Shown: piece after piece, positions 1-6,980 of the stretch
Numbering within the stretch: the first letter of the stretch is position 1
Layout of the letters: every line of letters begins with the position of its first letter
NCBI GenBank assembly: GCA_900547305.1
Contig: URGH01000065.1
Location: 1-14,872 of the forward strand
Direction: 5' to 3'
DNA length: 14,872 bases
From: an uncultured Oscillospiraceae bacterium
GTDB taxonomy: Bacteria > Bacillota > Clostridia > Oscillospirales > Acutalibacteraceae
Notes under the pieces: generated by a model
Database searches by the model: none
Told to the model about the DNA's origin: nothing
What the model saw: the letters and a program-made list of their open reading frames with translations, nothing else
Translations under genes and position numbers: made by a program

Positions 1-32
1 AAGAAAATTCGCGCTCCAAGCGAATATTTTCT
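1..32. repeat. Imperfect hairpin at window edge
   Basis: AAGAAAATTCGC pairs with GCGAATATTTTCTT, with two extra bases in the 3' arm and a seven-base loop. It is followed by CTTTGGGTACCGC, which resembles CTTTGGATACCCC (11 of 13) beside the third hairpin at 12567-12590. The element may run beyond the window edge. Confidence 0.5.
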
Positions 33-56
33 TTGGGTACCGCAAGAGTAGGGAGC

Positions 57-128
57 GCAGTCCGAAAATCTTTGATTTTCGAGCGAGCGGCATTCCCGTC
101 CAAGATCGTGTCGTATTCCGACACGATC
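57..128 (-). repeat. Dispersed structured repeat, copy 1 (downstream of phosphatase gene)
   Basis: In minus-strand order: a hairpin with arms GATCGTGTCG and CGACACGATC (104-128) beginning two bases after the phosphatase stop codon, a linker identical over 23 bases to copy 2 (83-105 here), a second hairpin GAAAATC/GATTTTC (64-80), then GACTGC. Neither hairpin is followed by a T-run, so it is not a normal terminator. Compared with 7041-7110, pairs in both stems change on both sides (T-A to G-C in the first, G-C to A-T in the second). Confidence 0.8.
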
Positions 129-130
129 AA

Positions 131-1303
131 TTAAAAATAACTTACTTTTATTCGCTTGCCCATTTTTTTAAGGCAATCGGACAGCTCGGTTACAAGCTGC
201 ATTTTAATATTGAAATTTATGGGCAGGTCGGGGTTTTGGTGCGCAGGGTTTATCGCCCTGCCGACGAAGAAGTTAATATCGGTCGCTTCCTCAAAAAGCA
301 GGCGGCAGATAAGCGACGCGCCGTCCTTTTTAATGCCCCACTGCGAATAGCTTTCGTTATCCTTTAAATAGTCCCTTGCGTAGGAAAGCACCTTGTTTAT
401 GGTTATAACGCCCTCTGTTACAAGGTCTACGCCCTCAAGCTCGGCTATCGGCGGTACGTCCTTATCAATAAATTCAAGCTTAGGCTTTAAGGGCTTGCCG
501 AGATATTTCGCCGCTATGGACGAGGTTGTGCCGCCGCAGATTATGTGCTTGCCCTCCTTCGAGAAGAAGAGGGTCATCATTCTGTCGCAGTCGTCCCTGT
601 TTGAGGGCGGGCCGAACAGCAAATTCATAGGCTCGCGTTTTCTTATTTTCACTACGCAGGCGGTGGCGTCGTCGCCCGGCTTTTCGCCGTAAAGTCGGTT
701 ACATTCGTCAATAAGTATGGTTGAAAGGGTCTTCGCGGTATAGCCCACAGGGTAAAAGGTCTTCATAAATTCAACTATATCCTTGCGCTCCCAGCCGAAA
801 TTATACTCCGTGCCTATTCCCGCGTGGGGGCAGCCGTCGCTCATAAGCACGAACATATCGCCCTCCTGCAGCCTAATTTTTGATTGGTAAATTTTTTTAC
901 CCTCAATATTAAGCTCGGTTTTGGGGTAATCGTACTCCTCGCCGTCACGCAAAAGTATTGCAACCGGGTTATCGTACTGTATAAGCTCCGCCTCATTGCT
1001 GCCCACAATGCGCAAAATGGTAAAGGTGGAATATGCAACCTTGCGCACCGAGCACACGGGCAGGGTGGCGGCAATGGTCTGCACGCAGTCTTCAAGAGAC
1101 AGCCCCGCCGCTATCATGGTGGAAATTATTTTTGAGGTAAGTGTGGAAAGAATGCTTGCTTTAACTCCGCTGCCGAGCCCGTCAGCCAGCACTACAACCG
1201 TTGAGCCGTCCTCTTGCTCTATTACGTCTATATGGTCGCCGCAAAGCTCCTCGCCCTCATGGTAAATACTGCGGTAGCCGATGTCCGCGCACAGATTATT
1301 CAT
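131..1303 (-). CDS. SpoIIE/PP2C-type serine phosphatase paired with sensory hydrogenase
   Basis: This 390-residue cytoplasmic protein is predicted to be a metal-dependent (PPM/SpoIIE) protein phosphatase. The PP2C-like core spans roughly residues 5-220. Metal-binding aspartates are visible at D41 (VVVLADGLGSG), D156 (LMSDG) and D211/D212 (GDDATACVV). SpoIIE-type enzymes usually dephosphorylate an anti-sigma antagonist or another serine phosphoprotein; no such substrate gene or partner kinase is in the window. Residues 225-390 form an extra C-terminal part with no motif I can name; it contains CGGTTSSIAAKYLG near residue 256. The start overlaps the end of the hydrogenase gene by 8 bases, and its AAGGAG ribosome site lies inside that gene's last codons, so the two are probably translationally coupled. 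I infer that it is the output arm of the hydrogenase sensor. I am confident of the phosphatase class and not of the substrate. Confidence 0.9.
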   Translation of the reverse strand: MNNLCADIGYRSIYHEGEELCGDHIDVIEQEDGSTVVVLADGLGSGVKASILSTLTSKIISTMIAAGLSLEDCVQTIAATLPVCSVRKVAYSTFTILRIVGSNEAELIQYDNPVAILLRDGEEYDYPKTELNIEGKKIYQSKIRLQEGDMFVLMSDGCPHAGIGTEYNFGWERKDIVEFMKTFYPVGYTAKTLSTILIDECNRLYGEKPGDDATACVVKIRKREPMNLLFGPPSNRDDCDRMMTLFFSKEGKHIICGGTTSSIAAKYLGKPLKPKLEFIDKDVPPIAELEGVDLVTEGVITINKVLSYARDYLKDNESYSQWGIKKDGASLICRLLFEEATDINFFVGRAINPAHQNPDLPINFNIKMQLVTELSDCLKKMGKRIKVSYF

Positions 1304-2975
1304 CGGTCATCGACTCCTTCAGCTTAGTAAGGGCAATTTTGGTTTCCGCCGCGGTTTCGCCGAGCAATGACGCTATTTCCTGAACTATGCGCATCTGCTT
1401 ATCCACAACCTTATCGGCGGTTTCCACGGTCTGGCGGCTCAGCTCTTCCTTGCGCTGCTTTTGCTGCTCTTCATCAGAAACATCGCGCATAATGCATATA
1501 AGCGCCTTATATTCCTTATCAAGCACAATAGTCTGTTCGATATACTTATCATATTCGGCAAGGTAAACTTTTTCGTCCCTTACCGTTCTGCCCGTGCGCT
1601 GCACGTCCATAAACGGCTTGGGGTCTAAAATGCGTATTATCGGCTCGCCCATAACGTCCGATTCGCGCGGAATATTCATAAGCTTCAGTGCCGCGCGGTT
1701 TATCTGCTGCACCTCGTATTTATCGTTAAGCACCACAATGCCGTTGGGTGTGTTGTTTATAATATTATCCGAGAAGTTCTCGGCGCGCTCTTTTAAGAAG
1801 GGCAGACACATTGAAACCTCGGCTTTGCCCTGAATTATGGCAACCGCCTTTTCGCGGCAGGTATTGTAGCCGCAGGAGCCGCAGTTAAGCTCATCCTCGG
1901 GTCGCAGTTTGCCCATTCGGTGCAGTGCCTCGCGTATTTCGCTTTCGGACGGGTAGGGCAGCTTTCTGCCTATGTACTCCATTTCCTTGCGTAGGGTGAA
2001 TGAATCGGGCTGCGCAACGTCAAAGTCCTTTTTGCCGGCATAATGCGCCACGGCGTAATAATCCCTTACGGGCATTCTGTGGTATTTTTCCATAACAGGG
2101 CCGCCTATACAGCTGCCCGCACACGCCGACATTTCTATAAAGCAGTGCTCAATGTTGCCCTCTTCAATATCGTGCAGCGCCGCCATACAGTTTTCCACGC
2201 CGTCTACCGCCAAATATGTATAATCGGGGCGCATATTTTTCTGCATTGTTTTAAGAATACCGCCCGTGGTGGGGAAAAATCTTGCAAGGCTTTCGTCCGA
2301 TTTATCAAGCTTTTTTTCGGGAACAATTCCCGCCGCCTCAAACCATTCGGTCAACTCCTCATAGGTCAGCACCGCGTCGGTAATGCCCGTGTAGTAGTCG
2401 GCTTCGTCCTTTTTTGCAACGCACGGACCTATAAATACCGTTTTGGCGCTTGAGTATCTTTGTTTAATATCCTTGCAGTGCGCCTGCATGGGTGAGAGCA
2501 CATCGGCAAGGTAGGGAAGACATGACGGATAATACTTCTGAATAAGCAGGTTTACCGAGTGGCAGCAGGAGGAAATTAAAATATTGCGGTTGTCCTCATT
2601 AAGCAGCCGTTCGTATTCGCGCTTTACAATGGTAGCGCCCACGGCGGTTTCCTCCGCGTCGGCAAAGCCGAGCTTTTTAAGCGCCGCCTTTAATTCCTCA
2701 AAGCCCACACCGTCATAATTTGCTATAAACGAGGGCGCAACGCTTGCAATTACGGGCGCACCCGAGTCTATAAGCACCTTTACGCGCTCGGTTTCATCGG
2801 CTATCTCCTTTGCGTTCTGCGGACATACCACAAAGCACTGGCCGCACAGAATACACTCATTTCCGACAATGTTCGCCTGATTTCCCGAAAATCTGATTGA
2901 TTTCACAGGGCAGTGCCTAATACACTTATAACAGTTTTTACAGTTGGATTTCTTCAGCTTTAAAAATTCCGACAT
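1296..2975 (-). CDS. Group-C (sensory-type) [FeFe] hydrogenase with PAS domain, HydS-like
   Basis: This 559-residue protein has four parts. Residues 12-51 hold a double [4Fe-4S] ferredoxin (C12, C15, C18, C22 and C41, C44, C47, C51). Residues about 75-310 are the H-cluster domain, with SSCCHS (C137/C138), GPCVAKKDE (C185) and EMSACAGSCIGG (C285, C289), so all four H-cluster cysteine ligands and the proton-relay cysteine are present. Residues 363-390 form a further FeS domain (C365, C368, C373, C390). A PAS domain covers about 400-500, followed by a charged helical tail. Motif L1 reads SSCCH where catalytic enzymes have TSCCP, and the PAS tail replaces any electron-transfer partner; both traits fit group-C hydrogenases, which are thought to sense H2 or redox state. 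It lacks a kinase domain. It sits between a small ferredoxin gene (23-bp gap) and the phosphatase (8-base overlap), so I infer a signalling role rather than bulk H2 turnover. Confidence 0.93.
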   Translation of the reverse strand: MSEFLKLKKSNCKNCYKCIRHCPVKSIRFSGNQANIVGNECILCGQCFVVCPQNAKEIADETERVKVLIDSGAPVIASVAPSFIANYDGVGFEELKAALKKLGFADAEETAVGATIVKREYERLLNEDNRNILISSCCHSVNLLIQKYYPSCLPYLADVLSPMQAHCKDIKQRYSSAKTVFIGPCVAKKDEADYYTGITDAVLTYEELTEWFEAAGIVPEKKLDKSDESLARFFPTTGGILKTMQKNMRPDYTYLAVDGVENCMAALHDIEEGNIEHCFIEMSACAGSCIGGPVMEKYHRMPVRDYYAVAHYAGKKDFDVAQPDSFTLRKEMEYIGRKLPYPSESEIREALHRMGKLRPEDELNCGSCGYNTCREKAVAIIQGKAEVSMCLPFLKERAENFSDNIINNTPNGIVVLNDKYEVQQINRAALKLMNIPRESDVMGEPIIRILDPKPFMDVQRTGRTVRDEKVYLAEYDKYIEQTIVLDKEYKALICIMRDVSDEEQQKQRKEELSRQTVETADKVVDKQMRIVQEIASLLGETAAETKIALTKLKESMTDE

Positions 2976-2978
2976 AAT

Positions 2979-2995
2979 GAAAGGTCATTCCTTTC
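2979..2995 (-). promoter_or_regulatory. Hairpin that can mask the hydrogenase ribosome-binding site
   Basis: The mRNA upstream of the hydrogenase start can fold GAAAGG against CCTTTC (six pairs, five-base loop AATGA). The 5' arm is the only purine-rich ribosome site in the 23-base gap after the ferredoxin stop codon. Ribosomes finishing the ferredoxin gene would open it, which suggests translational coupling. The stem is short, so this is a modest claim. Confidence 0.35.
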
Positions 2996-2998
2996 CTA

Positions 2999-3238
2999 TT
3001 AGGCTTTAGCTAATATGTATTCTTCAAAAAATGATTTTGCGGTTTCGGGGGATACCGAGTAAAGCGCGCCGTCCACCGTTACGCAAACGCCCTGCTGGCA
3101 GTTGCCCATGCAAAACGTTCCGCCGAGCTCCACCTTGTCCTGCAGCTCATTTTCGGCTATAAGGTGCTGAAATTCCTCAACAACCTGCCTTGATCCTTTT
3201 AAATGACATGAGCTCCCGATACATACTGTAACTTTCAT
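2999..3238 (-). CDS. Thioredoxin-like [2Fe-2S] ferredoxin (NuoE/HydC-like domain)
   Basis: This is a 79-residue single-domain protein. Cysteines 6, 11, 43 and 47 (CIGSSC at the N-terminus and FCMGNC in the middle) form the C-x4-C...C-x3-C set that binds a [2Fe-2S] cluster in the thioredoxin-like ferredoxins related to the C-terminal half of NuoE and HydC. C52 is an extra cysteine. Being one free domain, it probably acts as a small electron carrier or redox partner. It lies directly upstream of the group-C hydrogenase, with which related small ferredoxins often travel, so feeding or reading the hydrogenase FeS chain is the likely role (inference). A GGAGG ribosome site stands 10 bases before the ATG. 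No catalytic hydrogenase subunits (HydA/HydB) are in view. Confidence 0.88.
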   Translation of the reverse strand: MKVTVCIGSSCHLKGSRQVVEEFQHLIAENELQDKVELGGTFCMGNCQQGVCVTVDGALYSVSPETAKSFFEEYILAKA

Positions 3239-3268
3239 TTTCTGTTTTCCTCCGTTTTTTATATTGAC

Positions 3269-3298
3269 CGTATTCCGAGGGATAACCCCCGGAATACG
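3269..3298. repeat. Long hairpin in the aph-ferredoxin spacer
   Basis: CGTATTCCG (3269-3277) pairs perfectly with CGGAATACG (3290-3298). GGG/CCC extends the stem inward after one mismatch, leaving an ATAA loop. It fills most of the 66-bp gap between the APH-like gene and the ferredoxin gene. No T-run follows on either strand, so it is not a textbook terminator. It could be an attenuator, an mRNA processing or stability element, or a protein-binding palindrome. Confidence 0.6.
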
Positions 3299-3304
3299 AA
3301 CGAT

Positions 3305-4054
3305 TTACTGATAATCTACAACGTCAACCCACGAGAGCAGAAACTCCCGCTCCTCCGCGTTGCCCTTTACCGACTGCGATGCGGCGACTATCGGCAGCCA
3401 TTTCTCAATGTACTGCCGCGCGGTGTCGCTTTTTTTGCAGAAAAACTCCATATATTTTTTGGCGCCCTCAATATTGCCGTCAAGCCAGAAAAGCAAATAA
3501 GTCCTTGCAACGTCGGCAGAGGCGTTGCCCTGGGTCGCGTGCGCCCAATCTATAATATACGGCGTTCCGTCGTCGGTTATGATAATGTTTGAGGGGTTGA
3601 AATCTCCGTGGCATACCTTGTTGTGCCGCGGCATACCCTCAAGCCGCGTGTGCAGGTCATAGCGGGTGGTGGCGTCAATATCCGCCTGACTGATTTTTCG
3701 GTTCATTTTATCCTTAAGCTTTGTAAGCAAAGGGGCTTTTTTTGAGTGAATTTCCATTTGAATATCCACAAAGCGTTCAAGGTATTCATCAAATTTATCG
3801 GGGTTTTCGGTCATTAGCTGGGCTAAGGTTTTACCCTTTATATATTCGCTTATAATCGCCCACTTGCCGTTTTCGGTTGAAACGCCGAGAATTTTCGGTA
3901 TATTAAGCCCTGTTTCCTCAATCCGCGCTTGGTTAAGCGCCTCGTTTAATATATCCGCTTTTGAATACCCGTTTTCAAATACCTTTATTACGCGGTCGCC
4001 GTCCTTATATACCGTCTTGCCGGTGCGAACCGCAATTATTTTATCAAGCTTCAT
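3305..4054 (-). CDS. Aminoglycoside phosphotransferase (APH)-fold small-molecule kinase
   Basis: This 249-residue cytoplasmic protein has the APH/choline-kinase fold. The catalytic loop is HGDFNPSN (H149, D151, N156) and the metal-binding aspartate is D169 in IIDWAHA. An N-terminal ATP-binding lobe contains VIKVFENG, with K24 the likely ATP lysine. Family members phosphorylate hydroxyls of choline, aminoglycosides, homoserine and other small substrates; nothing here fixes the substrate, and resistance should not be assumed. It begins 19 bp after the adhE stop codon with an AAAGGGGAC ribosome site, so it is very probably co-transcribed with adhE. Why a kinase sits between adhE and the hydrogenase sensor genes is unclear. 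Confidence 0.82.
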   Translation of the reverse strand: MKLDKIIAVRTGKTVYKDGDRVIKVFENGYSKADILNEALNQARIEETGLNIPKILGVSTENGKWAIISEYIKGKTLAQLMTENPDKFDEYLERFVDIQMEIHSKKAPLLTKLKDKMNRKISQADIDATTRYDLHTRLEGMPRHNKVCHGDFNPSNIIITDDGTPYIIDWAHATQGNASADVARTYLLFWLDGNIEGAKKYMEFFCKKSDTARQYIEKWLPIVAASQSVKGNAEEREFLLSWVDVVDYQ

Positions 4055-4073
4055 ATTTCCGTCCCCTTTCCTG

Positions 4074-6689
4074 TTATATTTTTTCGTGTGTGCCGTAATA
4101 GGCGTTTAAATACATTTGCTTTATCTCGCTCATCAGCGGGTAGCGTGGGTTAGCTCCCGTGCACTGGTCGTCAAACGCTTGCTCGGTCATGCTGTCAAGC
4201 CTGTTTAAAAAGTCTTCTTCGTCAGGCACATAATCGCGTATTGTTTTCTTTATGCCGATTTTATCTTTAAGAGCGTCCAGCGCCGCAATAAGGCTTTCAA
4301 CCTTTTCGTCATCGGTTTTGCCGCTGAGGTTCAAATAATCGGCTATTTCGGCGTAGCGCGCTTTGGTGTGCGGGTAGGCGTACTGCGGGAATGTTCCCAT
4401 TTTTGCGGGAACGTCAGCCGAATTGAAACGTATTACCTCGTCTAACATAAGCGCGTTTGCAATGCCGTGTGGCAAATGGTGAAAAGCGCCCAGTTTGTGC
4501 GCCATAGAGTGGCACACGCCCAAAAACGCATTGGCGAAAGCCATACCCGCCATTGTGGCGGCGTTAGCCGTTTTTTCGCGCGCCTCGGGGTCATTTGCGC
4601 CGTTTTCATATGCGCGGGGGAGGTATTCAAACATAATTTTAAGGCTGCGCAGCGCTAAGGAATCGGTATAATCGGTCGCAAGCATTGAGGCAAACGCCTC
4701 CATACTGTGCGATACCGCGTCAATTCCCGATGCGGCTGTAAGCCCCTTCGGCGCGGACATTTGCAGGTCTGCGTCCACTATTGCCATATCGGGCATAAGC
4801 TCATAATCGGCAAGCGGGTATTTAATGCCTGTGTCGCTGTCGGTAATAACCGCAAAGGGAGTAACCTCAGAGCCGGTTCCGGCAGAGGTGGGCACGGCTA
4901 TAAAGTAAGCCTTTTCGCCCATTTTAGGGAATGTGTAAATGCGTTTTCTTATATCCGAAAAGCGCATCGCCATATCGGTAAAGTCGGCGTCGGGGTGTTC
5001 GTAAAGCACCCACATAATTTTCGCCGCGTCCATTGCGGAGCCGCCGCCTATTGCTATTATAACATCCGGCGCGAAGTTTGTCATCATTTCCGCGCCTTTT
5101 TTTGCAATTTTCAGCGTCGGGTCGGGCTCAACCTCGGAAAATACCGTGTAAGCTATACCCATATCGCCGAGCTTTTCGGTTACGGGTCTTGTGTAGCCGT
5201 TTTCATACAAAAAGCGGTCGGTAACTATAAACGCCTTTTTGCGGGGGTTGATTGCTTTAAATTCTTCAAGCGCTATGGGCAGGCAGCCTTTTTTAATATA
5301 AACCTTTTCGGGCGAGCGGAACCAAAGCATATTTTCTCTCCTCTCGGCAACGGTTTTAATATTGAGCAGGTGCTTTACTCCCACATTTTCGGAAACCGAG
5401 TTTCCGCCCCATGAGCCGCACCCGAGGGTGAGGGAGGGGGAGAGCTTAAAGTTATAAAGGTCGCCTATGCCGCCCTGCGAGGAAGGCGTGTTTACGAGTA
5501 TGCGGCAGGTTTTCATGCGTCTTGCAAATTCGGCGAGCTTTTCTTTCTCGGTAATCGGGTTTAAATATATTGAAGATGTGTGCCCGTAGCCGCCGTCGGC
5601 AATTAAGCGCTCAGCCTTTGAAAAAGCGTCCTCTGCGTCCTTCGCTTTATACATTGCAAGCACGGGGGAGAGCTTTTCGTGGGCAAATTCCTCTGTCGGC
5701 TCTACGCTTTCAACCTCACCTATCAGTATTTTTGTGCCTTCGGGCACGCGCACTCCCGCAAGGCCGGCAATGGTCTTCGCCGTCTGACCCACTATTTTAG
5801 CGTTAAGCGCGCCGTTTATAATGACGGTTTTGCGCACCTTGTTTATTTCGTCACGGTCAAGAAAATAACAGCCGCGGTCGGAAAATTCCTTTTTAACCCT
5901 TTTGTAGACCTTATCAAGCACTATTACCGATTGCTCCGACGCGCAAATCATACCGTTATCAAAGGTTTTGGAATGAATTATTGAGTTTACCGCAAGGGTA
6001 ATATCCGCCGAGGTATCAATTACGGCGGGCGTGTTTCCCGCGCCCACGCCTATAGCGGGCTTGCCGCTTGAATAGGCGGCGTGCACCATTCCCGGTCCGC
6101 CCGTGGCAAGAATTAAATCCGCCTCTTTCATAATGAAATTGGTCATTTCAAGCGATGGCTTATCTATCCAGGCAATAATATCCTCGGGCGCACCCGCAGC
6201 GACTGCCGCCTCAAGCACGGTTTTTGCCGCCTCGGCGGTGGAGTTTTTTGCACGCGGGTGGGGGCTTATAATAATTCCGTTGCGGGTTTTAAGCGCAAGC
6301 AGTGTTTTAAAAATAGCGGTAGAAGTGGGGTTGGTGGTGGGAATTACCGCCGCTATAACGCCTATCGGCTCGGCAATTCGGGTTATACCGTATTCCTTAT
6401 CCTCCTCAATAACGCCGCAGGTCTTTGTATCCCTGTAGGCGTTGTAAATATATTCCGCGGCGTAGTGGTTTTTTATTACCTTATCCTCAACCACGCCCAT
6501 ACCGGTTTCTTCCACCGCAAGGCGGGCTAAAGGTATACGCTGACGGTCGGCGGCAGCCGCCGCCGCTTTAAAGATACTGTCCACCTGACTCTGCGAATAC
6601 TCCGCAAACTTTTTTTGAGCCGCACGGACCCTTTTTAAGGCGGTTTCAAGCGATTCGGCGCTGTCAATTACAGGATATATCTTTTTCAT
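4074..6689 (-). CDS. adhE: Bifunctional acetaldehyde-CoA/alcohol dehydrogenase AdhE
   Basis: This cytoplasmic enzyme reduces acetyl-CoA to acetaldehyde and then to ethanol, oxidising two NADH and so closing the fermentative redox balance. At 871 residues it has the normal AdhE length. Residues 1-440 form the CoA-acylating aldehyde dehydrogenase domain, with catalytic C249 in FDNGMICASEQS. Residues 455-865 form the iron-dependent alcohol dehydrogenase domain, with a GGGSAMDAAK nucleotide-binding motif at 548-557 and metal ligands D657, H661 (GIDAVSH), H727 and H741 (HHLPHG). All key residues are present and the frame is intact. AAGGAG lies 8 bases before the ATG. Upstream lie two candidate promoters and a Rex operator, so expression should rise when NADH accumulates. 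It heads a probable operon with the APH-like gene 19 bp downstream. Confidence 0.98.
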   Translation of the reverse strand: MKKIYPVIDSAESLETALKRVRAAQKKFAEYSQSQVDSIFKAAAAAADRQRIPLARLAVEETGMGVVEDKVIKNHYAAEYIYNAYRDTKTCGVIEEDKEYGITRIAEPIGVIAAVIPTTNPTSTAIFKTLLALKTRNGIIISPHPRAKNSTAEAAKTVLEAAVAAGAPEDIIAWIDKPSLEMTNFIMKEADLILATGGPGMVHAAYSSGKPAIGVGAGNTPAVIDTSADITLAVNSIIHSKTFDNGMICASEQSVIVLDKVYKRVKKEFSDRGCYFLDRDEINKVRKTVIINGALNAKIVGQTAKTIAGLAGVRVPEGTKILIGEVESVEPTEEFAHEKLSPVLAMYKAKDAEDAFSKAERLIADGGYGHTSSIYLNPITEKEKLAEFARRMKTCRILVNTPSSQGGIGDLYNFKLSPSLTLGCGSWGGNSVSENVGVKHLLNIKTVAERRENMLWFRSPEKVYIKKGCLPIALEEFKAINPRKKAFIVTDRFLYENGYTRPVTEKLGDMGIAYTVFSEVEPDPTLKIAKKGAEMMTNFAPDVIIAIGGGSAMDAAKIMWVLYEHPDADFTDMAMRFSDIRKRIYTFPKMGEKAYFIAVPTSAGTGSEVTPFAVITDSDTGIKYPLADYELMPDMAIVDADLQMSAPKGLTAASGIDAVSHSMEAFASMLATDYTDSLALRSLKIMFEYLPRAYENGANDPEAREKTANAATMAGMAFANAFLGVCHSMAHKLGAFHHLPHGIANALMLDEVIRFNSADVPAKMGTFPQYAYPHTKARYAEIADYLNLSGKTDDEKVESLIAALDALKDKIGIKKTIRDYVPDEEDFLNRLDSMTEQAFDDQCTGANPRYPLMSEIKQMYLNAYYGTHEKI

Positions 6690-6711
6690 GGCATTTTCTC
6701 CTTCGGTAAGA

Positions 6712-6729
6712 TTGTTAATATTTTAACAT
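6712..6729. promoter_or_regulatory. Rex (NADH/NAD+ sensor) operator upstream of adhE
   Basis: TTGTTAATATTTTAACAT matches the clostridial Rex consensus TTGTTAANNNNTTAACAA at every specified position except the last base. It lies 23 bases upstream of the adhE ATG. It overlaps a possible -10 box (TAAAAT at 6725-6720), so bound Rex would block transcription. Rex releases DNA at high NADH, and adhE is a classic Rex target. Confidence 0.85.
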
Positions 6730-6748
6730 ACTTTCGGGCGGTTATGAA
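6720..6748 (-). promoter_or_regulatory. Candidate proximal adhE promoter
   Basis: TTCATA (6748-6743) and TAAAAT (6725-6720) are separated by 17 bases. The -35 box is imperfect (four of six), but the -10 box overlaps the Rex operator as expected for a Rex-repressed start. The leader would be about 25 bases. Confidence 0.45.
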
Positions 6749-6796
6749 ATGCCTTAATTACATACCGCTATATATCAATTATATAGTAGTATATAC

Positions 6797-6825
6797 ATTA
6801 TATTGTTTTTTATTTGAAAAATCAA
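6797..6825 (-). promoter_or_regulatory. Candidate distal adhE promoter
   Basis: TTGATT (6825-6820) and a perfect TATAAT (6802-6797) are separated by 17 bases. Transcription would start near 6790, giving a leader of about 100 bases with the Rex operator inside it, where Rex could act as a roadblock. It and the proximal promoter are alternatives or could both be used. Confidence 0.55.
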
Positions 6826-6860
6826 GGAACTTTACAGATTTTTTACTATTAAAAATGCGA

Positions 6861-6884
6861 AAAAACCGCCTTTCGGCGGTTTTT
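6861..6884. terminator. Bidirectional intrinsic terminator
   Basis: AAAAACCGCC and GGCGGTTTTT form a ten-pair stem around TTTC (GAAA on the minus strand). A run of six T follows on the minus strand and five T on the plus strand. On the minus strand it is the last of several hairpins between the transporter gene and the adhE promoters. Confidence 0.8.
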
Positions 6885-6915
6885 GTCTGTCGATAAACCC
6901 AAAAATTTATTTTTT

Positions 6916-6931
6916 GCGGCGTTCGCGCCGC
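6916..6931. repeat. Short GC hairpin with TTCG loop
   Basis: GCGGCG and CGCCGC form a perfect six-pair stem closed by a TTCG tetraloop on the plus strand. No T-run follows at once, so its role is unknown. It is one of a row of hairpins downstream of the transporter gene. Confidence 0.5.
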
Positions 6932-6938
6932 ATCATCG

Positions 6939-6967
6939 TTTTTCCGCTGACATGCGCGGCGGAAAAA
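6939..6967. repeat. Hairpin with T-rich and A-rich arms in the terminator cluster
   Basis: TTTTTCCGC (6939-6947) pairs with GCGGAAAAA (6959-6967) around an 11-base loop. The arms are T-rich on the outside, unlike the neighbouring terminators, whose 3' arms end in T. It may be a degenerate terminator or repeat half. Confidence 0.45.
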
Positions 6968-6980
6968 CACCTTGTAAGCG

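Noticed and set aside
104..128. Intrinsic terminator for the phosphatase gene
   Set aside because: The ten-pair stem is perfect but no T-run follows on the minus strand; it is better treated as part of the dispersed structured repeat.
2043..2453. Plus-strand 136-codon open frame opposite the hydrogenase gene
   Set aside because: It lies wholly inside the hydrogenase gene and has no plausible protein features.
4707..5414. Plus-strand 235-codon open frame opposite adhE
   Set aside because: It is a shadow of the well-supported adhE frame, rich in Cys, His and Arg, with no ribosome site or recognisable domain.
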